A stretch of 30,432 nucleotides of DNA from Sabulitectum sp036743055. Its GTDB lineage: Bacteria; Fermentibacterota; Fermentibacteria; Fermentibacterales; JCC-6. The notes below the pieces were generated by a model, which searched no databases, was not told the origin of the DNA, and saw only the letters and a list, made by a program, of their open reading frames with translations. Below, in pieces: positions 23,991 through 30,432 of the stretch. Made by a program: the position numbers and the translations under genes. The first letter of the stretch is position 1; every line of letters begins with the position of its first letter. The DNA lies in contig DAINQE010000024.1 in assembly GCA_036743055.1 (NCBI GenBank), positions 1 through 30,432 on the forward strand, written 5' to 3'.

Positions 23991-24486
23991 CCGCTATCCT
24001 GTCAATGAAAGAGGTGAGGTCCGCCCGAGTCCTGAGCCCGGTATCCTGGGCCAGGGGCATGTCCGGGAATCTTTCCGCAAGCCCGGAGGCGAACATCCCG
24101 GTTCCGTTCCTGCGAAGGATGCCCCCTTCATGAAGCCTTGCCGAACCCACGCCGCACGAGGGTGAGCCTGATTTCAGAACGAAACCCCCAAGTCCCGATA
24201 CGCGGCTCTCCCGCAACCTGTTGTCAACCCATTCCATAAGCTGCCCGGTAAGATCCCTTCCGGTTCCCACAGTGATGAGTCTGGTCTCACCGGAAATTAT
24301 GAAAAGGTCCATGGGCTCCCTGGGAACGGGCATGCCGCACTCGTGCTCCGGGCAGAATGGCACGAGCCTGGCTCTGGAGCCCAGTTCCTGAACGAGGTCC
24401 CTTCGCAGGCATGATGATCCGTCGTACCTTACGCACATGCCCAGAAGGCAGCCGCTGATCCCGATCTCCAGACCGTGGTGGCTCAT
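23977..24486 (-). CDS. DUF523-family protein
   Basis: 169 residues matching the DUF523 pattern: IGISGCLLGMCVRYDGSS, VPFCPEHECGMPVPREPM, GTGRDLTGQLMEW and LKSGSPSCGVG. Four conserved Cys (two in the first motifs, two near SPSCG) suggest a metal or thiol site, but the biochemical function of the family is not established. It overlaps the upstream gene by ATGA and the ATPase gene by 14 bp. In other genomes DUF523 is often found beside YbgA-like or tRNA-thiolation-like proteins; here the neighbours are different. Confidence 0.92.
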   Translation of the reverse strand: MSHHGLEIGISGCLLGMCVRYDGSSCLRRDLVQELGSRARLVPFCPEHECGMPVPREPMDLFIISGETRLITVGTGRDLTGQLMEWVDNRLRESRVSGLGGFVLKSGSPSCGVGSARLHEGGILRRNGTGMFASGLAERFPDMPLAQDTGLRTRADLTSFIDRIADAQG

Positions 24487-25007
24487 TCCAGGGGAACGAG
24501 ACCGGAAAGAATGGTATTCCCGTTGGGCTCGTCGATGCGTACCGGTCTTCCGTCATCATAATCGCAGCAGTGTATCCTGTACTTGACCAGCCTGTCCTTT
24601 TCCACGCGATAGCGGGTAAGGATGAAGCAGTCCTCGGTGGAGGACGACCTCTGGAAGGAAGGGGCGTACTCCCTGGTCTCCCCTGTTCCGGCTATCTCCA
24701 GCACGAACCTGTGGGAGTCCTTGAGCCCGGGGAGGGGGTGGCCGCGGAACTCCACGGAACCGGGATCAAGCCTTCTGAGAACTGAGCCGTCGGGAAGTAT
24801 CCATCTTCCCCCGGGCTCTTCCGGCCTCTCTCCGTGGAAGACCACCGTGGGATAATCATCGGGGAAACCCGATATGTCTTCCAGGAGCTCGGTGAGATCC
24901 TCGACTTCCCTGTCAGTTTCCCCGCAGCTCTGGCAGAACCAGAACGCAAGGGAGCCGCTCCTGTAAAACCTGGCTGTCCAGAGGTGTCTGCCGCCTTCAC
25001 AACCCAT
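24483..25007 (-). CDS. Hypothetical protein with N-terminal CxxC, cluster leader
   Basis: 174 residues, soluble, no signal peptide or TM. Cys3 and the CQSCGE pair near residue 25 in FWFCQSCGETD look like a small zinc knuckle. The remainder has beta-rich, charged character (RWILPDGSVLRRLDPG, HRFVLEIAGTGETREY, ILTRYRVEKDRLVKYRI) and a CCDYDD stretch. No family recognised. ATG preceded by AGAAGGAT eight bases upstream. It is the first gene of the six-gene overlapping minus-strand run and shares ATGA with DUF523. Confidence 0.72.
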   Translation of the reverse strand: MGCEGGRHLWTARFYRSGSLAFWFCQSCGETDREVEDLTELLEDISGFPDDYPTVVFHGERPEEPGGRWILPDGSVLRRLDPGSVEFRGHPLPGLKDSHRFVLEIAGTGETREYAPSFQRSSSTEDCFILTRYRVEKDRLVKYRIHCCDYDDGRPVRIDEPNGNTILSGLVPLE

Positions 25008-25147
25008 TTCGAAGATCCTTCTGAAAGAATATTATGAAACCTGAAGGTAATATAGACATAAAGCCCGGCGCAAGTGCCACCGACCCGCGGTGTTTCCAAG
25101 CCCTTCAAGGAACGCTATGTTATCCGGTGAGAAAGAAAGGGAGATCA

Positions 25148-25639
25148 ATGATCACCAGCACCGACTGGATACAGACGCTGGGACTCGTCCCCCATCCTGA
25201 AGGGGGCTACTACAGGGAGTTCTACAGATCACCGGTGGAAACAGGAAAAGGCTGCAGCATAGGAACTGTCATCTACTACCTGCTCACCGGCAACGACTTC
25301 TCCGCGTTCCACAGCCTCAGCAGCCACGAGATCTGGCATTTTCACCACGGTTCAGCCTTTCTCATACACATCATCGACCCCCGGAGCAACTACAGAAGGG
25401 TAAGGCTTGGAACCGACGCCCCGGCCGGGGAGACTCCATGCTTCGTGATACCCGCCGGGCACTGGTTCGGAGCCGAAGTCGCCGAAGAGAACTCCTTCGC
25501 CCTGGCATCATGCACCGTAATGCCCGGTTTCAGCTACGACGGCTTCATAATGCCTTCCAGGGAACAGCTGATTTCCCAGTTTCCCGACCTGAGGGAAGAA
25601 ATAGTCCGACTCACCCGTAAGGAGCAGGATCCTGTCTGA
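25148..25639 (+). CDS. Cupin-family protein (cupin_5 / DUF985)
   Basis: 163 residues from ATG 25148, with GGGAG four bases upstream; an upstream open stretch lacks conserved sequence. The order WIQTLGLVPHPEGGYYREFYRS, TVIYYLLTGNDFSAFHSLSSHEIWHFHHG, PAGHWFGAE and MPGFSYDGFIM matches the cupin_5 family, whose His and Glu residues usually bind a metal. Sugar-epimerase-like activity has been suggested for the family but is not proven. First gene of a plus-strand set with the thioesterase; divergent from the DUF523 cluster across a ~140-bp AT-richer gap that holds possible promoter elements I cannot assign. Confidence 0.9.
   Translation: MITSTDWIQTLGLVPHPEGGYYREFYRSPVETGKGCSIGTVIYYLLTGNDFSAFHSLSSHEIWHFHHGSAFLIHIIDPRSNYRRVRLGTDAPAGETPCFVIPAGHWFGAEVAEENSFALASCTVMPGFSYDGFIMPSREQLISQFPDLREEIVRLTRKEQDPV
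25619..25624 (+). promoter_or_regulatory. Shine-Dalgarno AAGGAG for a probable CTG start
   Basis: AAGGAG lies in the last codons of the cupin gene, seven bases before CTG 25632. No other start codon keeps the conserved N-terminus of the thioesterase. Confidence 0.5.
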
Positions 25640-26087
25640 CCTTGATGCCATCATAGTCGACGACAACGACTGTTTTGCCTGCGGGCTGGAGAACCCCGTT
25701 GGGCTGAAGCTTAAGTTCAGCCTGGAGGAGGGTTCCGGAAAATCCCTTTGCCGCACTGTCATACCCGGCCATTTCAGCGGCTGGAGGGGCGCGGCCCACG
25801 GCGGGATCATCACCACCCTTCTTGACGAGACGATGGTCTACGCCTGCACTTCCACGGGATGGCTCACGGTAACCGGCACCATCACCGTGAAGTTTCACAG
25901 GCCGGTACCCACGGAAACTCCCCTTGAGGTCACCGGAACCGTTCTTCGGAACAGGGGCCGTTCGATCAGCGCGGAGGGAGCCATCAGAGAAGGTGGTGTT
26001 CTGCTTGCTTCGGCTGAGGGTGTATTCATACCGGTAAAGAAGCTTGAGGATCCGCTGGAAACCATCAAAGACAGGCTTGTCCCTTGA
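25632..26087 (+). CDS. PaaI-like hotdog-fold thioesterase, probable CTG start
   Basis: 151 residues if begun at CTG 25632. The conserved hotdog thioesterase N-terminus CFACGLENPVGLKLKF and active-site region GWRGAAHGGIITTLLDETM lie before the first in-frame ATG (25833), which would leave a non-functional 84-residue tail. Between the upstream stop (25602) and those motifs no ATG, GTG or TTG exists; only CTG (or ATC 25629) is placed right after AAGGAG. A sequencing error could also explain this. The product hydrolyses an acyl-CoA thioester; substrate unknown. It overlaps the cupin stop by 8 bp. Confidence 0.85.
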   Translation: MSDLDAIIVDDNDCFACGLENPVGLKLKFSLEEGSGKSLCRTVIPGHFSGWRGAAHGGIITTLLDETMVYACTSTGWLTVTGTITVKFHRPVPTETPLEVTGTVLRNRGRSISAEGAIREGGVLLASAEGVFIPVKKLEDPLETIKDRLVP

Positions 26088-26094
26088 AAAGAGC

Positions 26095-26194
26095 NNNNNN
26101 NNNNNNNNNNNNNNNNNNNNNNNNNNNNNNNNNNNNNNNNNNNNNNNNNNNNNNNNNNNNNNNNNNNNNNNNNNNNNNNNNNNNNNNNNNNNNN
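26095..26194. other. Assembly gap of 100 N
   Basis: Exactly 100 unknown bases, the usual placeholder for a scaffold gap of unknown length. The TTG at 26084 overlaps the thioesterase TGA (TTGA) and probably opens the next gene (MKR...), which then enters the gap. Confidence 0.98.
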
Positions 26195-26344
26195 AGATAT
26201 GACATAATCACGCCCCCGGTTCACGCCGGGGCCATCGCAGCGTCGATCCCGGATTCCAGGCTGCTTACCATGGATACCGGCCACGGTTTCCCCTGGCAGT
26301 GCCCTGTGGAAACAGCCGACGCAATACTGGAGTTCGCAGATTGA
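26195..26344 (+). CDS. Alpha/beta-hydrolase, C-terminal fragment (gene cut by gap)
   Basis: 49 readable residues to the TGA at 26344. RYDIITPPVHAGAIAASIP followed by SRLLTMDTGHGFPWQCP matches the end of an alpha/beta-hydrolase: the Asp after RY would be the acid of the triad and the His in DTGHG the catalytic base. The Ser nucleophile and most of the domain (typically ~200 residues) must lie in the gap, so the true gap is likely longer than 100 bp. A TTG start at 26084 (TTGA overlap with the thioesterase) is the plausible beginning; the frame agreement across the N run is not evidence. A hydrolase beside a thioesterase and a cupin is of unknown purpose. Confidence 0.75.
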   Translation, partial: RYDIITPPVHAGAIAASIPDSRLLTMDTGHGFPWQCPVETADAILEFAD

Positions 26345-27456
26345 GAATACTGGGTCAGATATCAGGCGGGCTGGAGGAACTCGGCGCCGGGGAACTGAAA
26401 ACCCTGGGTGCGGAGAGGATCGAGCCTGTGTACAGAGGCGTGTTCTTCGAAACTGACACCGCCGGAACCATGCGCGTAAACTACTGTTCCAGGCTCTTCG
26501 ACAGGTTCCTGCTGCCGGTGGCCCGTTTCTCCTGCAGCACCTCCGACGGACTGTACGGCAAAGCGCTGAAGCATCCATGGGAAAACCTCTTCGGGGTGAA
26601 TTCCACCTTCTCCATCACTTCGGCGGCCTCGGGTAAGTCCATCAGGAACTCGAAGTGGGCCGCCCTGAGGCTCAAGGACGCCATTGCCGACCACTTCAGG
26701 GAGATCTGCGGGAAGAGGCCTTCGGTGGACAGACGGGATGCCGATGTGAAACTCGACCTCCGGGTCCGGGGGACCATGGCCGAGATCAGGCTGGACCTTT
26801 CCGGGGGCGCTCTTCACAGAAGGGGCTACAGGAAGGAAACGGTGAAGGCTCCCATGAGGGAGACCACCGCCGCCGCCGCCCTGGCTATGTCCGGCTGGGA
26901 CGGCAGCAGACCCCTGGTGGATCCCATGTGCGGTTCAGGCACCCTCCTCTGCGAAGCCCTGATGGCTCACTGCAGGATACCGGCGGGATTCTACAGGACC
27001 AGGTGGGGGTTCTTCAGGATGGAGGGCTTCTCGAAGCTTGAATGGAAAAAGGTCAAGGCGGAGGCCGACGACAGGATAATCTCCCTGGAGCCCGGGCTCA
27101 TCTCCGGAAGCGATCTGTCCATGGATGCCGTAATGGCCGCCAGGGCCAACCTCGACACCTTCAGGGACGGTTCGCTGGTGAAGCTGAAGCAGGAGGACTG
27201 GAGGGGGGCCAGGGGTTACGAAGACTCTTTCATCATTACGAACCCCCCCCACGGCATCCGGATCTTCGAAGAAACCGCCGGCGCCCTGCTCAACGAGTTC
27301 GGCAACTTCCTGAAACAGAAGTGCCGGGGTTCCGAGGCCTGGGTGTTCGTTGGCGACACGAAGCTTCTGAAGAAGGTGGGCCTGAGAACCTCGAAACGCC
27401 TTGAGCTGCCATCCGGAGGGCTGGACGGAAGGCTTGCCAGATACGAGCTTTACTGA
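26341..27456 (+). CDS. RlmL-like THUMP-domain rRNA guanine N2-methyltransferase
   Basis: 371 residues from TTG 26341, which overlaps the hydrolase TGA (TTGA) and has GGAG eight bases upstream. N-terminal THUMP RNA-binding region (GQISGGLEELGAGELKTLG to ~160), then a Rossmann methyltransferase: DLSGGALHRRGYRKE, SAM motif DPMCGSGTLLCEALM, and catalytic ITNPPHGIRI. Family members such as RlmL (m2G2445 in 23S rRNA) have NPPYG; here Tyr is replaced by His. The family accepts variation but it could change substrate. SAM-dependent modification of 23S rRNA or tRNA guanine. Its end overlaps the opposing malic-enzyme gene by 7 bp. Confidence 0.92.
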   Translation: MRILGQISGGLEELGAGELKTLGAERIEPVYRGVFFETDTAGTMRVNYCSRLFDRFLLPVARFSCSTSDGLYGKALKHPWENLFGVNSTFSITSAASGKSIRNSKWAALRLKDAIADHFREICGKRPSVDRRDADVKLDLRVRGTMAEIRLDLSGGALHRRGYRKETVKAPMRETTAAAALAMSGWDGSRPLVDPMCGSGTLLCEALMAHCRIPAGFYRTRWGFFRMEGFSKLEWKKVKAEADDRIISLEPGLISGSDLSMDAVMAARANLDTFRDGSLVKLKQEDWRGARGYEDSFIITNPPHGIRIFEETAGALLNEFGNFLKQKCRGSEAWVFVGDTKLLKKVGLRTSKRLELPSGGLDGRLARYELY

Positions 27457-28874
27457 AACGCTCCCAGAGTTTCCGCCATTATGCTCTCCACCCTTTCCGG
27501 GGGATACTTCCTCACCGCAGAGGTTTCGGTCACAGCGGCCCAGGCCTGCCTGGAGGCCTCCATGTCCGAGGCGGCCCTTGACGCAACCTCCTCCTCAGCG
27601 GGGTGAAACCTTGCCACTCCGCATGCCTGGGCACTTGCGGCAACCCTCCCCGCAACGAAGGGATAGAGACCTGTCTCACTCATCAGCGGCAGGATCCTGC
27701 CGGCGCCAATGACCCCGCGCACAGCGTACTCCGCTATGGCCTCCGCTGCCGCAACGGCCATCCTGTCGGTAATGGAGACTGCGCCTGTCAGGAGGACCCC
27801 CTTGAGTATCCCCGGGAAGCCCAGGGAGTTGTTCACCTGATTCGGGAAGTCGCCCCTGCCGGTGGCCACCACCGCGGCCCCTGCGTCCAGGGCGTCGGAG
27901 GGATATATCTCCGGGACCGGATTGGCGCAGGCGAACACTATGGCCCCTTCCGCCATCTTCCTTATCCATGCCGGGTGAACCACGTCGGGTCCAGGGCGTG
28001 AGGCGGCCACCAGGGCATCGGCTCCCTCCAGGGCTTTCCTTATGTCATCGATGCGAAGAGGGTTGGTGACCCTGCACAGTTCCCTGTGCCAGCTCCTCTC
28101 ATCCCCCTGGAAGTCATCGGCCCTGCCTTTGTGAAGACCTCCCCTGGAGTCGAAGAGGATCATCTTCTCCGGATCGGCCCCGGCGGCCATGAGAAGTCTG
28201 GCGGCGGTGGAGTTGGAAGCCCCTGCGCCGAACAGGACTATCTTCGAGTCCCCTAACTTCCTTCCGGTGACCTTCATGGCGTTCATGAGCCCGGCCAGTA
28301 CCACGCAGGCCGTACCCTGGGCGTCGTCGTGCCATACGGGAATCGAACAGGTTTCCTGAAGCCTCTGAAGCACGGTGTAGCACCTGGGCTGGGCTATGTC
28401 CTCGAGGTTGACAGCGCCGAAGGATGGAGCCATTGCGTTCACGGTGTCCACCAGTCTCCCGGCCTCACCCTTCACATCGAGACAGATCGGCACCGCGTCC
28501 ACCCCGCCGAGGAGCTTCATTATCAGGGCCTTTCCCTCCATTACTCCCATGCCGCCCGGGGGTGTAACGTCGCCGTCCCCCAGAACCCTGGTGGAATCGC
28601 TTACCACCGCCACCGTCCTGCCCCTGCAGGTGTGCGTGAAGGAAACCCCGGCGTCGTCCCTTATCGCCCTGGAGACTGCGGATACGCCTGGAGTGTACCA
28701 GGCTTCCATCCACCCCAGGTCCGCCTGGTCCACAAGGGGTATGGTCATCATCTTTCCGCCGTGCAGGCGGTGCGCGTCCAGTGAGAGACGGAACAGGAAC
28801 TCGGTGGATGCCCTGTTCCCCTCCTCTTCCCCAAGTGTTTTCCTGATATTCGCAAGTGCTTCTGAAGGAGTCAT
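27450..28874 (-). CDS. NAD(P)-dependent malic enzyme (oxaloacetate-decarboxylating)
   Basis: 474 residues from ATG 28874, one base after the fumarase beta stop; upstream codons belong to that gene. Converts malate to pyruvate and CO2. The motifs YTPGV, RTVAVVSDSTRVLG, the metal site NLEDIAQPR and WHDDAQGTA, the Rossmann GAGASN and NQVNNSLGFPG are those of short bacterial malic enzymes (MaeB-like without the phosphotransacetylase domain). NAD or NADP use cannot be told. Last gene of the receiver-fumarase-malic enzyme set, so the cell would take fumarate through malate to pyruvate or the reverse. Confidence 0.96.
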   Translation of the reverse strand: MTPSEALANIRKTLGEEEGNRASTEFLFRLSLDAHRLHGGKMMTIPLVDQADLGWMEAWYTPGVSAVSRAIRDDAGVSFTHTCRGRTVAVVSDSTRVLGDGDVTPPGGMGVMEGKALIMKLLGGVDAVPICLDVKGEAGRLVDTVNAMAPSFGAVNLEDIAQPRCYTVLQRLQETCSIPVWHDDAQGTACVVLAGLMNAMKVTGRKLGDSKIVLFGAGASNSTAARLLMAAGADPEKMILFDSRGGLHKGRADDFQGDERSWHRELCRVTNPLRIDDIRKALEGADALVAASRPGPDVVHPAWIRKMAEGAIVFACANPVPEIYPSDALDAGAAVVATGRGDFPNQVNNSLGFPGILKGVLLTGAVSITDRMAVAAAEAIAEYAVRGVIGAGRILPLMSETGLYPFVAGRVAASAQACGVARFHPAEEEVASRAASDMEASRQAWAAVTETSAVRKYPPERVESIMAETLGAFQ

Positions 28875-28875
28875 G

Positions 28876-29397
28876 TCAACCGCCGGTCCTTTTAAAAATG
28901 TTGCCGCCATGGAGGTCCCATGCCACAAAGACGGGGAACCTCTCAACAGTGATAAGGGACACTGCTTCCGGGCCCAGGTGCTCCAGGGCTATGATCTTCC
29001 TGGTTCTCACCGATTCCGCCGCAAGGGCTCCCGCTCCCCCTACCGCCGCCATGTAAACTGCCCCTGCATCCTGAAAAAGACTTCTCGTTCCCTCTGACAT
29101 GTCTCCCTTTCCGATGGCTATCCTCATTCCCCGCTCCAGCATGAAGGGGATGAACGGCTCCATTCTTTGCGAGGTCGTGGGCCCGCAAGAACCGCAGGGC
29201 ATGCCTCTGGGCGCAGGTGTGGGGCCCATATAGTAGACTGGGACCTGTGAGGGATCGAAGGGTATGGAACCTGTCCTTAGAAAAACATCATGTGCGGCGT
29301 CCCTGGCGGCGGCGAGGACGCCTGTAAGCCTCAGTTCCTCGCCTGCCCGGAGGGACTCAAGGGCGCCGGGGTCCAAAGGAAGGATCAGATCTCGCAT
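28876..29397 (-). CDS. Class I fumarase (fumarate hydratase) beta subunit
   Basis: 173 residues from ATG 29397, which starts inside the alpha gene (13-bp overlap). Corresponds to the C-terminal domain of the iron-sulfur fumarases: YYMGPTPAPRGMPCGSCGPTTSQRM, IAIGKGDMSEG, AVGGAGALAAESV and LGPEAVSLITVERFPVFV. Together with alpha it hydrates fumarate to malate. A tartrate dehydratase beta subunit has the same fold; the malic enzyme neighbour favours fumarase. One base separates it from malic enzyme. Confidence 0.92.
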   Translation of the reverse strand: MRDLILPLDPGALESLRAGEELRLTGVLAAARDAAHDVFLRTGSIPFDPSQVPVYYMGPTPAPRGMPCGSCGPTTSQRMEPFIPFMLERGMRIAIGKGDMSEGTRSLFQDAGAVYMAAVGGAGALAAESVRTRKIIALEHLGPEAVSLITVERFPVFVAWDLHGGNIFKRTGG

Positions 29398-30242
29398 GAG
29401 GCTGTCCTGTGGGCGTGGCACTCGACGCAGACCGTTACCGGGAGTGAAGCCATGTGGCAAGGGGCGGTGAGTATCCTGGTCTCCAGCACTGTGCATCTCC
29501 CGCCGAACCCCTGGGGACCGATCCCCAGCTTGTTGAGCCTGTCAGTGACCCTTTGCTCGAGGGTGCTGAGGTATTCCACGGGGTTTGGATCTCCGGCTTT
29601 CCTCAGCAGCGCTCTCTTGGCCAGTATCCCGCTATACTCCAGCGTTCCACCGGCACCGATCCCCAGAAAAAGAGGAGGGCAGGCCCTGGAAGCCCCTGAA
29701 CGAACACAGCTCTCCGCAAGGGACAGCAGCCCCTCCTCACCGGAGAGGGGCGGCAGCATGGCCGACCGGGAGACATTCTCGCACCCTGCGCCCTTGGCCA
29801 TCACCGAGATCCTGAAACCGGTTCCTGGGACCTGACGCAGATGAATCACCGCTGGCGTGTTGTCGCCGGTGTTGACCCTGGAACAAAGCGGATCGAAGAC
29901 CTGAGAAGATCTCAGGCAAGCGTTTTCCGCAGCCATTGCCACTCCCCTGTTCACAAAATCCTCAAGGGGGCCGCCGGAGACCGCCGTCAGATGCCCCATT
30001 TCAATGAAAACCACCGCAGTTCCGGTGTCCTGGCATATGGGAAGCCCGGACCTTCCCGCTGCCCTGAAGTTCTCCAGTTCTATCTCCAGCGCGTCCCTGC
30101 CGGACCCCGGGGGTTCCAGCTTGAGTGCCCCTGCAAGCAGAGCTTCAACAGCTGGATCCGGTTCTGTACAGGCCCTGGAATACAGAGACGCCACAGTTTC
30201 AGTTACGGCGCTCCCGTCGATGAATCTTATTCTGTCAGGCAT
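29385..30242 (-). CDS. Class I fumarase (4Fe-4S fumarate hydratase) alpha subunit
   Basis: 285 residues from ATG 30242; further upstream codons belong to the preceding gene. Three Cys that bind the [4Fe-4S] cluster in class I fumarases are recognisable: Cys70 in LPICQDTGTAV, Cys188 in RACPPLFLGIGAGG, and Cys275 in VCVECHAHR. The oxygen-sensitive cluster is consistent with an anaerobe. The protein is split into alpha and beta chains, unlike E. coli FumA. Start overlaps the receiver-domain gene by 8 bp. Confidence 0.93.
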   Translation of the reverse strand: MPDRIRFIDGSAVTETVASLYSRACTEPDPAVEALLAGALKLEPPGSGRDALEIELENFRAAGRSGLPICQDTGTAVVFIEMGHLTAVSGGPLEDFVNRGVAMAAENACLRSSQVFDPLCSRVNTGDNTPAVIHLRQVPGTGFRISVMAKGAGCENVSRSAMLPPLSGEEGLLSLAESCVRSGASRACPPLFLGIGAGGTLEYSGILAKRALLRKAGDPNPVEYLSTLEQRVTDRLNKLGIGPQGFGGRCTVLETRILTAPCHMASLPVTVCVECHAHRTASCEI

Positions 30243-30432
30243 GGGGCCTAATATGCTGGTTTTTCCCTGCGAGGTCCCCGGCGGCGGCCAGGAGTTCCGA
30301 TGCGGAACACGGTTTCTGAAGGACACGGACCCTGGCCCTGCCCTGGAAATGGCCAAGGATGCTCTCTCCGCTGTAGCCTGTGCAGAAGATGCAGGGAAGA
30401 TCGGGCGAGGTCTTCAGAATCTCCTCATAGGC
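30235..30432 (-). CDS. Response-regulator receiver domain, C-terminal part (runs off window)
   Basis: 65 residues read to TGA 30237-30235; the gene continues past the right edge. The sequence AYEEILKTSPDLPCIFCTGYSGES and the late VLQKPCSASELLAA match the second half of a receiver (REC) domain: Thr/Ser of the switch in CTGY and the conserved Lys in QKP. It therefore ends a response regulator or hybrid kinase whose phospho-acceptor Asp lies outside. Its last codons overlap the fumarase alpha start by 8 bp, coupling signalling to the fumarase-malic enzyme set. Confidence 0.82.
   Translation of the reverse strand, partial: AYEEILKTSPDLPCIFCTGYSGESILGHFQGRARVRVLQKPCSASELLAAAGDLAGKNQHIRPHA

Noticed and set aside
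26084..26344. Frame running unbroken through the N run as one intact small protein
   Set aside because: The 100 N length is a convention, so the frame match is chance; an 86-residue product is too short for the hydrolase fold.

Overview
The window is a GC-rich (about 60% by eye), gene-dense bacterial chromosome segment. About 32 protein genes, including partial ones, are packed on both strands with very short gaps and many ATGA/GTGA/TTGA overlaps. I see no rRNA, tRNA, CRISPR array, IS element or phage gene. The gene content is housekeeping: glycolysis, fumarase and malic enzyme, peptidoglycan, RNA modification, transport and signalling. The fused phosphoglycerate kinase-triosephosphate isomerase, the PPi-type phosphofructokinase signature, heavy use of AGG for arginine, frequent TTG starts and several proteins I cannot place suggest an uncultured, probably anaerobic or fermentative bacterium (an FCB-group candidate phylum such as Fermentibacterota is a guess). 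One run of exactly 100 N (26095-26194) marks a scaffold join, consistent with a metagenome-assembled genome.

Layout. 1-1624 (minus): lipoprotein parvulin PPIase, RluA-type pseudouridine synthase and the start of an unidentified membrane protein. 1797-2999 (plus): PLP aminotransferase with its own promoter and terminator. 3055-4245 (minus): secreted beta-propeller-like protein, divergent from 4350-7021 (plus), which encodes a TPR-GGDEF diguanylate cyclase and a dihydroorotate-dehydrogenase-like flavoprotein. 7018-16061 (minus): a long operon-like run of a small helical protein, an SPFH/zinc-ribbon protein, an AMP-forming ligase with a C-terminal chorismate-mutase-like tail, DAHP synthase, PPi-type PFK, GAPDH, PGK-TIM fusion and an EamA transporter. 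16144-20338 (minus): unknown exported protein, large exporter-like membrane protein, RuvX, MltG. 20378-25007 (minus): six overlapping genes encoding a small Cys-containing protein, DUF523, a NatA-like ATPase, a NatB-like permease, a kinase-receiver hybrid lacking the phospho-acceptor His, and a flavin-reductase-like protein. 25148-27456 (plus): cupin, hotdog thioesterase, alpha/beta hydrolase broken by the gap, RlmL-like methyltransferase. 27450-30432 (minus): receiver-domain protein tail, fumarase alpha and beta, malic enzyme.

How it fits together. The central minus-strand operon links lower glycolysis (F6P to 3PG and back, reversible if PFK uses PPi) to the first step of aromatic synthesis, which draws on PEP and erythrose-4-phosphate. 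The ligase directly upstream of DAHP synthase ends in what reads as a degenerate AroQ chorismate mutase, which I consider the most novel item here. The right end makes a fumarate-malate-pyruvate module translationally coupled to a response-regulator gene. Two genes (EamA, thioesterase) have no ATG/GTG/TTG that preserves their conserved N-terminus, but each has a CTG at good distance from a Shine-Dalgarno sequence.
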